A stretch of DNA of 64,000 bases from Diploptera punctata (GCA_030220185.1 JASPKZ010004560.1:310001-374000), one strand, 5' to 3'; positions 41,487-51,485 are shown, numbered from the stretch's first letter. The notes: a model not told the origin generated them from the sequence alone. Numbers and translations: made by a program.

Positions 41487-42545
41487 CTATTTTTGCTGCC
41501 CATGTATATCGTATTCTAGTCTGCTTATATATCTATCCCAACTGACTTTGTGTGCTTTTTTAATTTCTCTTTTGGCTATTGCACTTTTATGTTTGTAATC
41601 AGCTCTTAATTCTGGTGTTCTATTCTGTAAATATTTGTGATAAGCCTCTTTTTTATCTTTTATTATCCTCTCTAATTCTTCATTCCATATTCTTAAACCC
41701 TTCTTGTTATATATTTTATATTTTGTTCCTAATGCCTCATATGCTGCTTTATCAATGCTTTCTTTTATATTATCCCATTCTCGGTTTATTTCTTCGGAAG
41801 TAGGTTTTAATATTAATTGTTCATTTAGCCTATTCTGATACAGATTTTGTATACTTTTATCTTGTAATAAATGTACTTTGAATGTGGTCTCTTTATTTCT
41901 ATATTTGTTTTTAGTTTTCTTCCATCTCGCTAATATATTTATTTTTGAGATTACTAAATAGTGATCTGAATAGATGTCACTTCCTCTAAATACTCTCGTA
42001 TCTGTTAATAATGATGATGCTTTCTTATTGATTAACACATAATCTATCAGTGAACGAAAACCTCGTGCTGACCATGTGTATTTGTGAATATCTTTTTTCT
42101 TATAAAATGTATTTGTTATTTTAAAATCATTAAAAATTGCAAATTGTTTTAATTCTTGTCCATTTTTATTTATAACATTTTCTCCATGGATCCCAATTAC
42201 ATTTGCCACTGGTTGATTCCCCACTCTAGCATTAAAGTCTCCTAATAATATTATTATGTCGTTCTTGTTTATCTTATTTATTTCCTTTTGTAGAGTAGTA
42301 TAAAATGTTTTTGTTTCTTCATCTCTCCCTTCCTCCGGTGCATATATTGCTATAATTGTCATATGTCCTCTATTATGCTTAAATCGCATTGTCATTATTC
42401 TTTCGTTAATACAATTATACGTGTCTATTTTGGATCCCCATTTCTTATCCACAAATATCGCCACTCCTGCTTTCGCTCTTTCTTTCTGACTTACTCCACT
42501 GTAAAACATCATCATATCATTTATCATTTGTGATCCTTTCAATTT
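41487..42545 (-). pseudogene. LINE-C ORF, part 1: endonuclease domain
   Basis: A 351-codon frame with exonuclease-endonuclease-phosphatase signatures: VAIFVDKKWGSKIDTY, ITIIAIYAPEEG-like, DIILLGDFNARVGNQP (catalytic GDFN), SLIDYVLINKK and YSDHYLVISKI (catalytic SDH). The true N-terminus lies upstream in another frame (42,548-42,700): ATWNVRGLGSKEFELTKE and ILAASETKK, joined across a one-base deletion in an A run near 42,545. The enzyme nicks target DNA for target-primed reverse transcription. The residues I can check look intact. Confidence 0.88.
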
Positions 42546-43018
42546 TTCTTTGTTTCTGAGGCAGCTAATATATTTATACTTTTATTTTTCATTTCTTTTG
42601 TTAGTTCAAATTCTTTGCTTCCCAAGCCTCTGACATTCCAAGTCGCTATTTTAAGCTGGTCATGTATTCCAAAACTCTTTTTATACTTTTTCTTGCTGTG
42701 GTCGTCATAAGGTTTATCAATCCGGCTTTTCTTCTGCTGAAGTTTATGAGTAAGTTATTTTTTACTAGTAGAGGTTACCAGCCTCTAGCCAAACACCTCT
42801 TCCAGGAGGGCAGGGAACTGGAATTTCGGAGTGTTCGTCTCCTAGAGAAGTTGCCTTCACTACGGCTTTGGGGACTTCTCTTCTCCCCACGTAACCCTGT
42901 GGACGGGGCCCTACCCAGGTACTACCCACTGGGCGAGTGGGACCTGGAGCTCACAAAAGGGCAGGGGCGCCTACTCCCTGGAGTGGACCTCTATCAAGGG
43001 TTCCACTCTGTTACCCTA

Positions 43019-43062
<44 letters not shown>

Positions 43063-43063
43063 C
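43019..43063. repeat. (ATT)n microsatellite
   Basis: About 14 ATT units between the LINE-C 5' end and SINE1. Confidence 0.95.
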
Positions 43064-43065
43064 AT

Positions 43066-43361
43066 GTCCACCGCTGTGGTCTAGAGGTAGCGTGCTGCCT
43101 TGTTACGCAGCGGGCTCTGGCTTCGATTCCCGGTCGGGACAGGCTCCTGGGTGAGGTTTTTTTCCGGGGTTTTTACAAATGTTAGGAAGCTTAGGGCCAA
43201 TGGTCCCAGAAAATCATCCGGCCATCATCATCATCCTTCACCGGTGTGGAAAGCAACGGGAAGCTACCACACCTATAATTCCGTAGTAAAGCTGCAAAGC
43301 ATAGCATGAAAATGCTATGATTGCAGTGAAAGATCTGCCCTCGGGCAGAATTACTATGGAT
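43066..43361 (+). mobile_element. SINE1 copy
   Basis: Head: gtccaccgctgtggtctagagg, tgccttgttacgcagcggg, cttcgattcccggtcggg. Body: gttaggaagcttagggcc, catcatcatccttcaccgg, gggaagctaccacacctat and ctcgggcagaattactatgg. It is followed by (ATT)n. Confidence 0.85.
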
Positions 43362-43362
43362 G

Positions 43363-43402
43363 TATTATTATTACTATTATTATTATTATTATTATTATTC
43401 AG
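43363..43402. repeat. (TTA)n microsatellite at SINE1 tail
   Basis: About 12 TTA units with one interruption. Confidence 0.9.
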
Positions 43403-44170
43403 GATTATGATGATCTGGAATATATCAGTCAAAAACTCATAGAAGAGTACATTAAACAGGGTTTAATAGTAAATTTGAATAAATAATTGTATTTATTTTG
43501 TAATGAAGAAAAAAAAATAGTTTTGGAAGATGGAATGGGATGTATCAAAGGATGTGAAGAATGTAATTACCTGGGGATCAAAATTAGCTCAAAATGTACC
43601 CAAGATAATTACATATAATATAGAATTAAAAAAGGCAGATCGATAATAACAATGCTACACGGAGTTTTGTGGGTAAGAACATAGGAATATATACCAAATT
43701 ACAAATTTATAAATCCATAATTCGAAGCACGCTAACATACGGCGCAGAAACTTGGCAGTTGAATACAAATTTGAATTTAAAGCTTAAGTCTACTGAAATG
43801 GATTGTTTTAGACGCTCAACTAGACATTCTAAATTTTTAAAAAAATCAGAAATACAATCCTCAGACAACAAATGAAAGTCGAAAATTCAATATTAGATTT
43901 TATGAGATATAAACTAGAATGGTATGGTCATATACGTAGGATGTCAGAGAAAAGTTTACCCAGACAAACTTTGGAATAAATTCCACCTGGGAAAGGAAAT
44001 AGATGTCCACCTAGATTTAAATGAATGGATGATGTAAGAAGAGATATGAGAGAGCCAGGTCTGGAAGGATTTGTATGGGAAGATAGAGAAGAGTGGAGAA
44101 ATAAGATAAAAAATTGAAAAGCTTTGGACGAAGGAAGACGTTTTATTACATTGCAAACCTGTTTATAAAT
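43403..44170 (+). mobile_element. LINE-M fragment (thumb to 3' end)
   Basis: Plus-strand motifs in order, across frameshifts: LEYISQKLIEEYIKQG, GCEECNYLGIKISSKCTQ, YTKLQIYKSIIRSTLTYGAE, TWQLNTNLNLKLKSTEMDC, FRRSTRHSKFLKKSE, KLEWYGHIRRMSEKSLPRQT, IPPGKGNRCPPRFK and VRRDMREPGLEG. The 3' end gttttattacattgcaaacctg recurs in reverse complement at 62,000-62,030. Confidence 0.75.
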
Positions 44171-44555
44171 ATAAATTATTAAATCTATATTTATAAATCA
44201 ACAGTAAGCATCTTCATGACCTATGGAGCAGAAACATGGATTATAAATGCCAAATTAAAGTCAAAATTGCAATCTATGGGAATTATTTTTTTTAAGAAAA
44301 TCTGCACGATGCTCTAAATTAGACAGGATCAGAAACAGAATTACACGAGAAAAAATGAACTTTAACGAAACAATTATACAATTTGTGGAAAATAAACAAT
44401 TACAATGGTTTAGACATGTGAAGAGGATGAATGAAGATAGATTGCCAGATAGGAGTTTGGAGTGGATTCCAAATTGGAGGAAAAGAAGAGGGGGACCTGA
44501 GAAGACATGGATAGAGGGAATTATGAATTTGATGAAGGACAGGGGACTGCAGGAT

Positions 44556-44892
44556 AGTCATAAAATAAAATAAGTTAAAATGTACCTTCTTAGGTCAGTG
44601 CCGTCGTCCTCAGCTTATAAAATATGTATTTTTTTTGTCTAAAGGCCTTTCAGAATCTCCATTCCATCTTTAGTAGGTCTTTCTTCGCTACATTAGGATC
44701 AGCACCGATAACATCACTAATGTAGCGAAGAAAGACCTGCTGAAGTTGGAATGGAGATACTGAAAGGCGTTCAGACAAAAAAAAAGCATTCATATTTTAT
44801 AAGGACGACAGCTCAGACCTAAGAAGGTACATTTAACTTACTTTATTTTATGACTATCCACCTCAACGGTTTTAAACAATTAATTTTATTAG
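44556..44892 (+). mobile_element. Element K, copy 2 (300-bp hairpin plus 37-nt tail)
   Basis: Bases 44,556-44,855 form a near-perfect palindrome. agtcataaaataaaataag, gtaccttcttaggtc, gtcgtcctcagct, aggcctttcag, atctccattcca and gtctttcttcgctacatta all recur as complements on the right. The tail (44,856-44,892: atccacctcaacgg ... aattttattag) is unpaired and resembles the copy 1 tail. The 8-bp direct repeat tgcaggat (44,548-44,555 and 44,893-44,900) flanks it, and the LINE-L copy at 17.5 kb has a single such site. An 8-bp duplication suggests hAT-type integration. No ORF. Confidence 0.85.
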
Positions 44893-44970
44893 TGCAGGAT
44901 GGTCTCTGAAAGGGTAGAGATGAATGAAGGAAGTGAATCAAAACTTATTATTGGGCACGTGAAGTTATTG

Positions 44971-44975
44971 TATAC
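44971..44975. other. Target-site duplication, left (tatac)
   Basis: The 5-bp tatac abuts the left LTR and is repeated at 50,631-50,635. The homologous LINE-L copy has one tatac at 17,565-17,569, which confirms both element boundaries. Confidence 0.95.
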
Positions 44976-45588
44976 TGTGTTTCTACGGCGATGTTATATA
45001 GTTGCACACAACATCACCTTGCTTGCTGCACTCAACTGTAGTTACACAGCTGGTAAGTTCTAATCGCTGTTAGAGTTCGGCCGCTCAAGCACTTAAGCGG
45101 ACCTGAAGATGGGGTACTTAGAATTACTAAAGAAATTTGCCGGACTCACACTTTTGTTAACACTAATTTTATTACAGTACTTACAAGTTCTTACAAATGG
45201 AGACTATTAGCTGGAAGACGAACTTCTTGGTGCACATGATGTAGATGGACACGTGGTGTATTCAAATCACTCACACGAAGTTGCGTTGAAGCACGTGGCT
45301 TGAATTGAAGTTATGCAAAACTTCCTAAATATATTGGTCTCTAAGAAGCACCAAATATATGCTTAAGGCCCCCGCGTGGACCTGATGATTAGATCATAAA
45401 AGATCCGATCTGAAGAGGAAATATCGAGCCTCTACCCGGAGACTGTAAATAACACGACCACTCTGGTACACGTTTATTCAAAGAATGCTGATACAACATG
45501 GCAACCGGAAGTTCGTCATACCGCTTTACAAAAACCTTGTAAACCAAAATGTACCTATCGACAACTTGATAAGTACAAATAGTCAACA
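44976..45588 (-). repeat. 3' LTR of BEL/Pao element (613 bp)
   Basis: It starts tgtgtttcta and ends agtcaaca on the plus strand, so it has the TG...CA termini. Bases 44,986-45,588 match 50,028-50,630 with a constant offset of 5,042 and no difference seen. Only the outer 10 bp differ from the other LTR. Confidence 0.95.
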
Positions 45589-45603
45589 TATTCCCCACCT
45601 TTA
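45589..45603 (-). promoter_or_regulatory. Polypurine tract of BEL/Pao element
   Basis: The minus strand reads taaaggtggggaata directly before the 3' LTR. This purine run would prime plus-strand DNA synthesis. Its intact position shows that the integrase deletion did not reach the LTR. Confidence 0.8.
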
Positions 45604-45666
45604 GTACTCTCAACACTACAATTGCATAGAACATGTATACATAAGAACAACAAAACAAAATAATAG

Positions 45667-46335
45667 TTAATATGTTACAAAATTGAAACACAGCAGATTT
45701 AATGCTTCCAAAACCTTACTCATTATTCTAGACAACAATAAAGCCGCACAAAGCTCAAGCCTAGCAATAGACTGCGTTTTCAAAGGAGCTACTCTTGACT
45801 TAGCAGTTAATAGACCTACGTAAACTTCATTTTCCATGGAAATGGATTTCACATAAACACAAGCTCCATAAGCGCCTTCTGAAGCATCTGAAAAGCCATG
45901 AATTTCAACCCTTTTAGCATTCTGAAAGGGTAATACCTTTCTTGGCACCTTTATTTCGTTAAGAACATGAAGATTTCCATGAAGATTAGTCCAATTTTCA
46001 TAGACAGTTAGAGAAGAATCCAATGGATCATCCCAATTCATATTTAATTGCCATAACTGTTGTAACAACATTTTACATTTGATTACCACACATGCAAGTA
46101 GTCCAAATGGATCAAATATAGAAGCTACACAAGACAGTATACTTCTTTTTGTGACAACTCCTAAGTTTGCCTTGAGATTGATATTTATTTTGAAAGCATC
46201 ACTAGCAGGATGCCATACAATACCCAATATTTTTACGGAATCTTCTTTGGTTAATTCCAAAAGAGAAGAACGTTCTAAGTCCTCTGACGGAACATTAGAC
46301 AAAGCATTCATTTCATTGGATGACCACTTCCGCAA
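45667..46335 (-). pseudogene. BEL/Pao pol: A17-type region and truncated RNase H
   Basis: The frame holds LRKWSSNEMNALSNVP, VKILGIVWHPASDAFKI, RSILSCVASIFDPFGLLAC, CKMLLQQLWQLNMNWDD (the region annotated as 'Pao retrotransposon peptidase', A17), then VEIHGFSDASEGAYGACVY (start of RNase H with its first Asp) and IARLELCAALLLSRIMSKVLE. It ends abruptly with ALNLLCFNFVTY and a stop. The rest of RNase H, the H2C2 finger and the integrase core are missing, implying a deletion junction at about 45,700. Confidence 0.85.
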
Positions 46336-46359
46336 ATGAAATGTGCAGCATCCATGTAC

Positions 46360-47178
46360 TACTTAATTGCTCTTGGAGTTTCTGAGCCCCTTCAATGGAA
46401 CTTTCCCCCGTCAGCAAGTCGTCAACATAAAAACATGAACGAATTACTTAGCCATTTGAGGCTGAGTTCGTTGACATTCGTTTGCAAGTTCTACAAGGCA
46501 TCTTGTAGCAAGATACGAGGATGGAGTACAACCATATGTTACAGTCGTCAACCTATAATCCTTAATTTCATCATCAGGAGAATCTCTCCAGACAATTCTT
46601 TGAAGATCCCTGTCTGCAGGATGAACTTCCACACACCTATACATTTTTGCAATGTCAGCTGACAATGCAACAAAGTAGGTTCTAAACCTAAGAACAATAG
46701 ATAACAAGTCAGGTTGTAAGACTGGACCTGTCATTAACATAGAGTTCAAAGAGACCCCATTAGAGGAAGGACAACTAGCGTCGAATACTACTCGAAGCTT
46801 AGTAGTGGTACTGTCTTCCTTTATTACATAGTGATGAGGTAGGTAATATTTTAATGATTGATCATTTTCATTTTCTATATGGACCAACTCCATATGACCT
46901 AGACTCATATACTCTTTCATAAAAGTTACATAGTCACCTTTATGTTTAGGGTTTTTATTTAATTTCCCTTCCATGTGCTTCAATCTTTTGATAGCATTGT
47001 TTCTTGACAAGGCCACCACAGGAGCTTCTTCTTTAATAGGAAGCTTTACCATAAATTTTCCAGTTTCACTTCTGGAAACGTTCTCAGAAAAGTGCAATTC
47101 ACATGCCTTTTCTTCAGGAGTTAGCACTGAACTATTCAACTCCTCCAACGTCCAAAATTCTTGTAGTTTGGAATGCAA
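46360..47178 (-). pseudogene. BEL/Pao pol: reverse transcriptase
   Basis: The open frame 46,444-47,178 contains LQEFWTLEELNS, KRLKHMEGKLNKNPKHKGDY, YYLPHHYVIKEDSTTTKLRV, VFDASCPSSNGVSLNSMLM, GPVLQPDLLSIVLRFR, ALSADIAKMYRCVEVHP (motif A, catalytic Asp) and YGCTPSSYLATRCLVELA (motif B). The catalytic YVDD box lies at 46,418-46,429 in the next frame (FYVDDLLTGESS), after a one-base shift near 46,440. A second shift near 46,360 leads to the A17 region. The DNA used may therefore hold an intact RT if these shifts are sequencing errors. Confidence 0.85.
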
Positions 47179-47183
47179 AGAAT

Positions 47184-47758
47184 CTAGTTTGCTAAATTAA
47201 CATTACGAGGTTTCTTTATCTTACTCTCGAGGCAAGAATCAGGAAATTTCCCTGAAAGAATATAACCAAAGCGGCTCTCAATCAACGTCGGAAATCCTTT
47301 CCTAGATAACACATTTGTTAATACAACATCATAATACACATCTGCGCCTAGCAGTATTGAAACCTCAGAAGGTTCATTAAACCTTTCATCGCTAAGACAA
47401 ATATGATCTGGAATTCTCCAGTCAGATATTTCAATTTTCTGAGCCGGCAGTTGTGTGGTTATGGATTTACCACAGCACAATTGACATTTAATACAAAGTC
47501 AGAAACCCTAGATAAAAGTTGTAAATCACATATTGAATTTACTGGACAAGCATTAATATTCCCTATACCTATTACGGGAAGACTACAAGCTTTAGTTTTA
47601 ATACCTAGCCTTTTAACTAATTCAGCAGAAACAAATGAGAGCTGACTCGCAGAATCTAAAAGAACACGAACTGGGATCACTTCCCCACCATTCGTCCTCA
47701 CTCCAACACAAGCAGTACTCAACAGTACATTGCTGCCTAGGCCGCTTAATACTTTCAT
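47184..47758 (-). pseudogene. BEL/Pao pol: protease (DUF1758-like) and linker
   Basis: The first frame gives SGLGSNVLLSTACVGVRTNG, VRVLLDSASQLSFVSAELVK (aspartic protease active-site region, DSA), LPVIGIGNINACPVNSICDL and VLNVNCAVV. After a one-base shift near 47,475 it continues KSITTQLPAQKIEISDW, IPDHICLSDERFNEPSEVSI, LLGADVYYDVVL and SRFGYILSGKFPD. A further shift at about 47,180 leads into RT. This order (DUF1758 then RT) is characteristic of BEL/Pao. Confidence 0.85.
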
Positions 47759-49033
47759 TGCGGCAGGTAGAAATTGATTGAGAAGCTTCAGCTATAGTAA
47801 GTTCTTTCTCCCTTGAATTTACCTTATAATTTGAATCTGCATTACTAGGGCCATCAATATTACTGTTGTGATAGTGTAATAATTGATGAGTCCTCTTATT
47901 ACATTTACTACAAGGCTTCTGTTTACAATCACTACTTCTATGTCCTTTTGCCAGACATAAAAAACATATGTTGTTCCTTTGAACAAATTCCCTTCTTTCC
48001 TTAAATGATGAACCCTTAAATTTTCTACAATTATCAATGACATGATTATGTACATTACAATAAAGACATTTATTAGAATCATTGTTGCTGGCAGCAAGCA
48101 ACGACTTCAGCTTAGGTTTGCTATGACTGTCAGCTGTTGAAAATTTCTTACAATCCGATAATTCTAATGTTTGACATTTCCTTTCCAGGTAGTCTATCAA
48201 ATCATCCAATTTTGGTATCTCATCAGCTGAGAATTTACCTTCCCATTCACTGCGATGGTTTGATTTTATCTGATTCAAGACAATTTCTTGTACAAGTAAT
48301 TCTCCCAAGGGCACATTTGATTCTAAATTTTCAATAGCTGCTACATTTCCCTTAACAGCGTTGACTAATTTCCTATAATCTACAAATGAACCAGAATTAC
48401 AACTATTTAAGTCTAACAGCTGCTTAACGTGCTGACCTAAAATTAATCTATTATTATAGTAGCGTGATTCAATCAACGACCATGCTACTTCGTAGTTCTG
48501 AGGACATATTTGCAGGTTGTCTAATAAGCCCCTTGGTTCTCCCTCAAGAGAAGAGATTAAGTAATGTAGCTTTTGCACATTGTCTAAACTATCATTATTT
48601 GCAACAAGACTCATAAAGGTATTTCGGAAACTTAAATACTTAGTAAGTTCACCCTTAAATTTAGGTAAGTTTATAGCTGGTAATTTTAAACTATTACTCC
48701 TATTTGATGTTTCAGATACATGAGACCCTGTAGGAGATCTTGGTCTTTCAAAAACATTCATGAGTTCCCTAAATTTTATAGAAAGTTTATCAAATCTTTC
48801 TTCAAAATTATCATGCTCCTCTGCATGAGCTTCAGAATTTTCACAACCTATTTCCAGCTCTAAATAGTTCTTAACTTCTGTGAACTGAATCCCTACATCA
48901 GTTAATCTATCTTGTTTGATTGATAATTCAGCTATAGATAAATTTTCCCTTTGCAAATATTTTTCTAGCTGTGTAAGTGAACGCTTAGCATGCTTCGCTT
49001 TGCAACTGCTTTTGATTCGCTATCGAGAGCCAT
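47622..49033 (-). pseudogene. BEL/Pao gag (DUF1759 plus zinc knuckles)
   Basis: The likely start is the ATG at 49,033 (MALDSESKAVAKR). A frameshift near 49,000 joins it to KRSLTQLEKYLQRENLSIAE and the 444-codon frame beginning at 48,956. Domains: DUF1759-like capsid region (INLPKFKGELTKYLSFRNTF, VQKLHYLISSLEGEPRGLL, AWSLIESRYYNNRLILGQHV) and two or three zinc knuckles around 47,880-48,070 (CLYCNVHNHVIDNC, CFLCLAKGHRSSDC, CSKCNKRTHQLLH). A one-base shift near 47,760 leads into the protease frame. Confidence 0.88.
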
Positions 49034-49998
49034 TGTTACTGGATTTGAATTACTTACATAAACTCGATAATCTAACACTTACAAGTATAGTTAAATAAAA
49101 TAATATTTAACCCTAATTAAACAAAATATGTGTCCAACACAAAATAGTTTTCAGAAAAAATACACTATATATATAACAATTGTATTAACGTACCTTTAGA
49201 TTTCCACCTTTCTTAACATGTAACTTACTAATGGCAATTGTTTCCCATAAATAATCACTAATGATTTATTTCTACTGAAATTAATTATCTTTACTGAAAA
49301 TGTGACTAACACTTTTATATTCAGCAATCTTTACTTTAAACACAACCCCCATGAAGTGTTTTAATTATTTTCTTGAACAAAAGACCATAGAAAATAATTA
49401 ATTTGACTAATAATTGCCATTAGTGTTAATGTACTAATTATACTTCCTTGAAGTGTCCAAGACGGTTGGTATGGAACACAATGCATGTAAATATAATGTT
49501 CCAAACACCAGATTTATGTTGGCACAACTGCAGCACCGTGGTCACTCTTGCTGTTTAACCTTCCTTGTTAAATGCTGTAGAAGAATCACTTGATTTCTCG
49601 CCGCCATCTTGGAAATTACGATCGTCCCTTATTTTTACTTAAGGAGTAAGAAACTGAGGTCTAAATGATGTATTTTTTCCACTTCTCACTTTTGAACACT
49701 AATGAAGACTTCTTGTCGCTCATTTAATTCGCAAAGTTCCTAAATATAGAAGCTGCGCTATTCGCATTGTCTACTAATATTTCAATATGGCTGCCTACTA
49801 TCACGTGACCGCCTCAGTACATATGCACTAAACACCACGTGCTCAACTTTCGTAATTTTCAGTTCTTCCAGCTCTCTTTGAATATAATCACCACAGTAAT
49901 GTTTTATATTCACTATAATAGATCACTAGTGTTAATACTGACCGTTTGGACCAAATGTTTCATGAGATCCGTACAGTTAAGCCCAAATGCTTCTCGAG
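49034..49998 (-). other. BEL/Pao 5' untranslated leader (~965 bp)
   Basis: AT-rich leader between the primer-binding site and the gag start. No ORF above 60 codons. Packaging and internal promoter signals may lie here, but none can be recognised. The length is on the long side for a BEL leader. Confidence 0.6.
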
Positions 49999-50016
49999 AT
50001 CCGGCCCGGAGGACCA
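49999..50016 (-). promoter_or_regulatory. Primer-binding site, tRNA-Tyr-like
   Basis: Plus strand atccggcccggaggacca directly abuts the 5' LTR and ends in CCA. It matches about 16 of 18 bases of the 3' end of insect tRNA-Tyr as I recall it (...atccggctcgaaggacca), so a tRNA-Tyr primer is inferred. The offset from the LTR is zero. Confidence 0.75.
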
Positions 50017-50630
50017 TGTGTGGTCGTCGGCGATGTTATATAGTTGCACACAACATCACCTTGCTTGCTGCACTCAACTGTAGTTACACAGCTGGTAAGT
50101 TCTAATCGCTGTTAGAGTTCGGCCGCTCAAGCACTTAAGCGGACCTGAAGATGGGGTACTTAGAATTACTAAAGAAATTTGCCGGACTCACACTTTTGTT
50201 AACACTAATTTTATTACAGTACTTACAAGTTCTTACAAATGGAGACTATTAGCTGGAAGACGAACTTCTTGGTGCACATGATGTAGATGGACACGTGGTG
50301 TATTCAAATCACTCACACGAAGTTGCGTTGAAGCACGTGGCTTGAATTGAAGTTATGCAAAACTTCCTAAATATATTGGTCTCTAAGAAGCACCAAATAT
50401 ATGCTTAAGGCCCCCGCGTGGACCTGATGATTAGATCATAAAAGATCCGATCTGAAGAGGAAATATCGAGCCTCTACCCGGAGACTGTAAATAACACGAC
50501 CACTCTGGTACACGTTTATTCAAAGAATGCTGATACAACATGGCAACCGGAAGTTCGTCATACCGCTTTACAAAAACCTTGTAAACCAAAATGTACCTAT
50601 CGACAACTTGATAAGTACAAATAGTCAACA
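50017..50630 (-). repeat. 5' LTR of BEL/Pao element (614 bp)
   Basis: It starts tgtgtggtcgtcggcga on the plus strand and ends agtcaaca. It is identical to the 3' LTR across 603 bp. The outer 11 bp next to the primer-binding site read differently from the 3' LTR (ggtcgt versus ttcta after the shared tgtgt). Confidence 0.95.
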
Positions 50631-50665
50631 TATACATTTAAAACTTGTTACAAAAATACAAGTAA

Positions 50666-50719
<54 letters not shown>

Positions 50720-50720
50720 C
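50631..50720 (+). mobile_element. LINE-L 3' end right of BEL, with (TTA)n tail
   Basis: It begins with the duplicated tatac, then atttaaaacttgttac, matching atttaaaacctttta at 17,570. It ends in about 17 TTA units (50,671-50,720). Confidence 0.85.
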
Positions 50721-50734
50721 ATCATCGTAATAAT

Positions 50735-51485
50735 CTATAAAAAGGGAGATAAAACCGATTGCAACTGGGAGAGTAACTGTTCTATGAATTTTCAGTTTAC
50801 TGTTTCTTGAGAGAAGTTGGATCGACAAGAGTCCCGGTATTGCATAATAGCAAACATTTCCAGAATTGAGTCTATGTTTAATTTGTTTGTGTAAATCATT
50901 CCTGTTTCTAATTTTATTGTTCCAAGATATTTAAATTCCGCCACTTCTTTAAAATTTTCCTCATTTATCATTAACTGTCCATTTCCATTATATTACATAT
51001 TTCTAAGTGTGAACATATATTTAGTTTTATTGCTGTTTACTTCCAGCCCAATCCCTTCGTATATTCAATAGAGTGTACATGTTGGTCCTTAATATCACCC
51101 CGCGATCGCCTAATAATACTACAAGCTTATTAATATCATTGAGTTGTAGACCTTCATCATTATCTAAAGATTTAATGGCATGCTCTAATACAAAATGAAA
51201 TAGTAGAGCTGATAGTGCATCTCTTTGCTTAATCAATTGTGAATTTCAAACGTATCCCATAAGGGTTTGCCACAGGCACCCTACTCTTTGTACCATTTAG
51301 ACACATTCGTATAAGTCTAACTTTTAGGAATTCCGAACTCCAGCTCCAGCAGGATACTATATAAAATTTCCCTATGTTTTTTTGAAGTCTACATATAGTT
51401 GTGCACAGTGTCATTATATTCTCATTTATTTTCTAAAATCTGTCTTATATTAAAAATCTGATCTGTTGTAGAGCTGTTTCTTCAA
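50735..51485 (-). mobile_element. LINE-A fragment extending into RT palm
   Basis: From ttcagtttactgtttcttgag to attttctaaaatctgtct. Minus-strand frames include KVRLIRMCLNGTKSRVPVANP, RDALSALLFHFVLEHAIKSL (motif B region with the QGD-like RD), LQLNDINKLVVLLGDRGVI and NMYTLLNIRRDWAGSKQQ. It is one of the most 5'-extended LINE-A copies here, but indels prevent a continuous frame and the motif C ADD is lost. Confidence 0.8.

Larger units (their letters stand above)
39897..43018 (-). mobile_element. LINE-C, nearly complete RTE-like non-LTR retrotransposon
   Basis: It reads on the minus strand as a GC-rich 5' region (42,760-43,018), an apurinic-type endonuclease (about 41,500-42,700), a reverse transcriptase (about 40,560-41,480) and a C-terminal tail to 39,910, ending in a (GAT)n(AAT)n repeat. 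Length (~3.1 kb), a single EN-RT ORF and a short-repeat tail fit the RTE clade; the assignment is by architecture. The ORF has about four frameshifts (near 42,545, 41,500, 41,190 and 40,600), but I see no in-frame nonsense codon. An (ATT)n array abuts the 5' side. Confidence 0.85.
44171..44975 (+). mobile_element. LINE-L 3' fragment, left of the BEL insertion
   Basis: It encodes STVSIFMTYGAETWIINAKLK, NETIIQFVENKQLQWFRHVK, RMNEDRLPDRSLEWIPNWRK and KTWIEGIMNLMKDRG up to 44,555. It is then interrupted by element K, resuming at 44,893 with gcaggatggtctctgaaag and running to gttattgtatac. LINE-L continues at 50,631 beyond the BEL element. The parallel uninterrupted copy is 17,313-17,593. Confidence 0.82.
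44976..50630 (-). mobile_element. BEL/Pao LTR retrotransposon, integrase-less
   Basis: A 5,655-bp element on the minus strand: 5' LTR 50,017-50,630, primer-binding site 49,999-50,016, gag-pol about 45,667-49,033, polypurine tract 45,589-45,603 and 3' LTR 44,976-45,588, with 5-bp target duplications. The pol order protease, RT, then the A17/RNase H region fits BEL/Pao. After the start of RNase H the frame stops within ten residues and runs into ~80 bp of 3' sequence. No integrase zinc finger or DD35E core remains. Six frameshifts split gag-pol. Confidence 0.93.

Noticed and set aside
45389..45691. 100-codon frame across the 3' LTR boundary as an env or accessory gene
   Set aside because: It lies mostly within LTR sequence, recurs partly in the 5' LTR (50,431-50,637) and has no signal peptide or membrane pattern typical of an envelope protein.
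47819..48097. Second overlapping minus-strand frame within gag
   Set aside because: It is an alternative frame over the zinc-knuckle region of gag with no independent motif.
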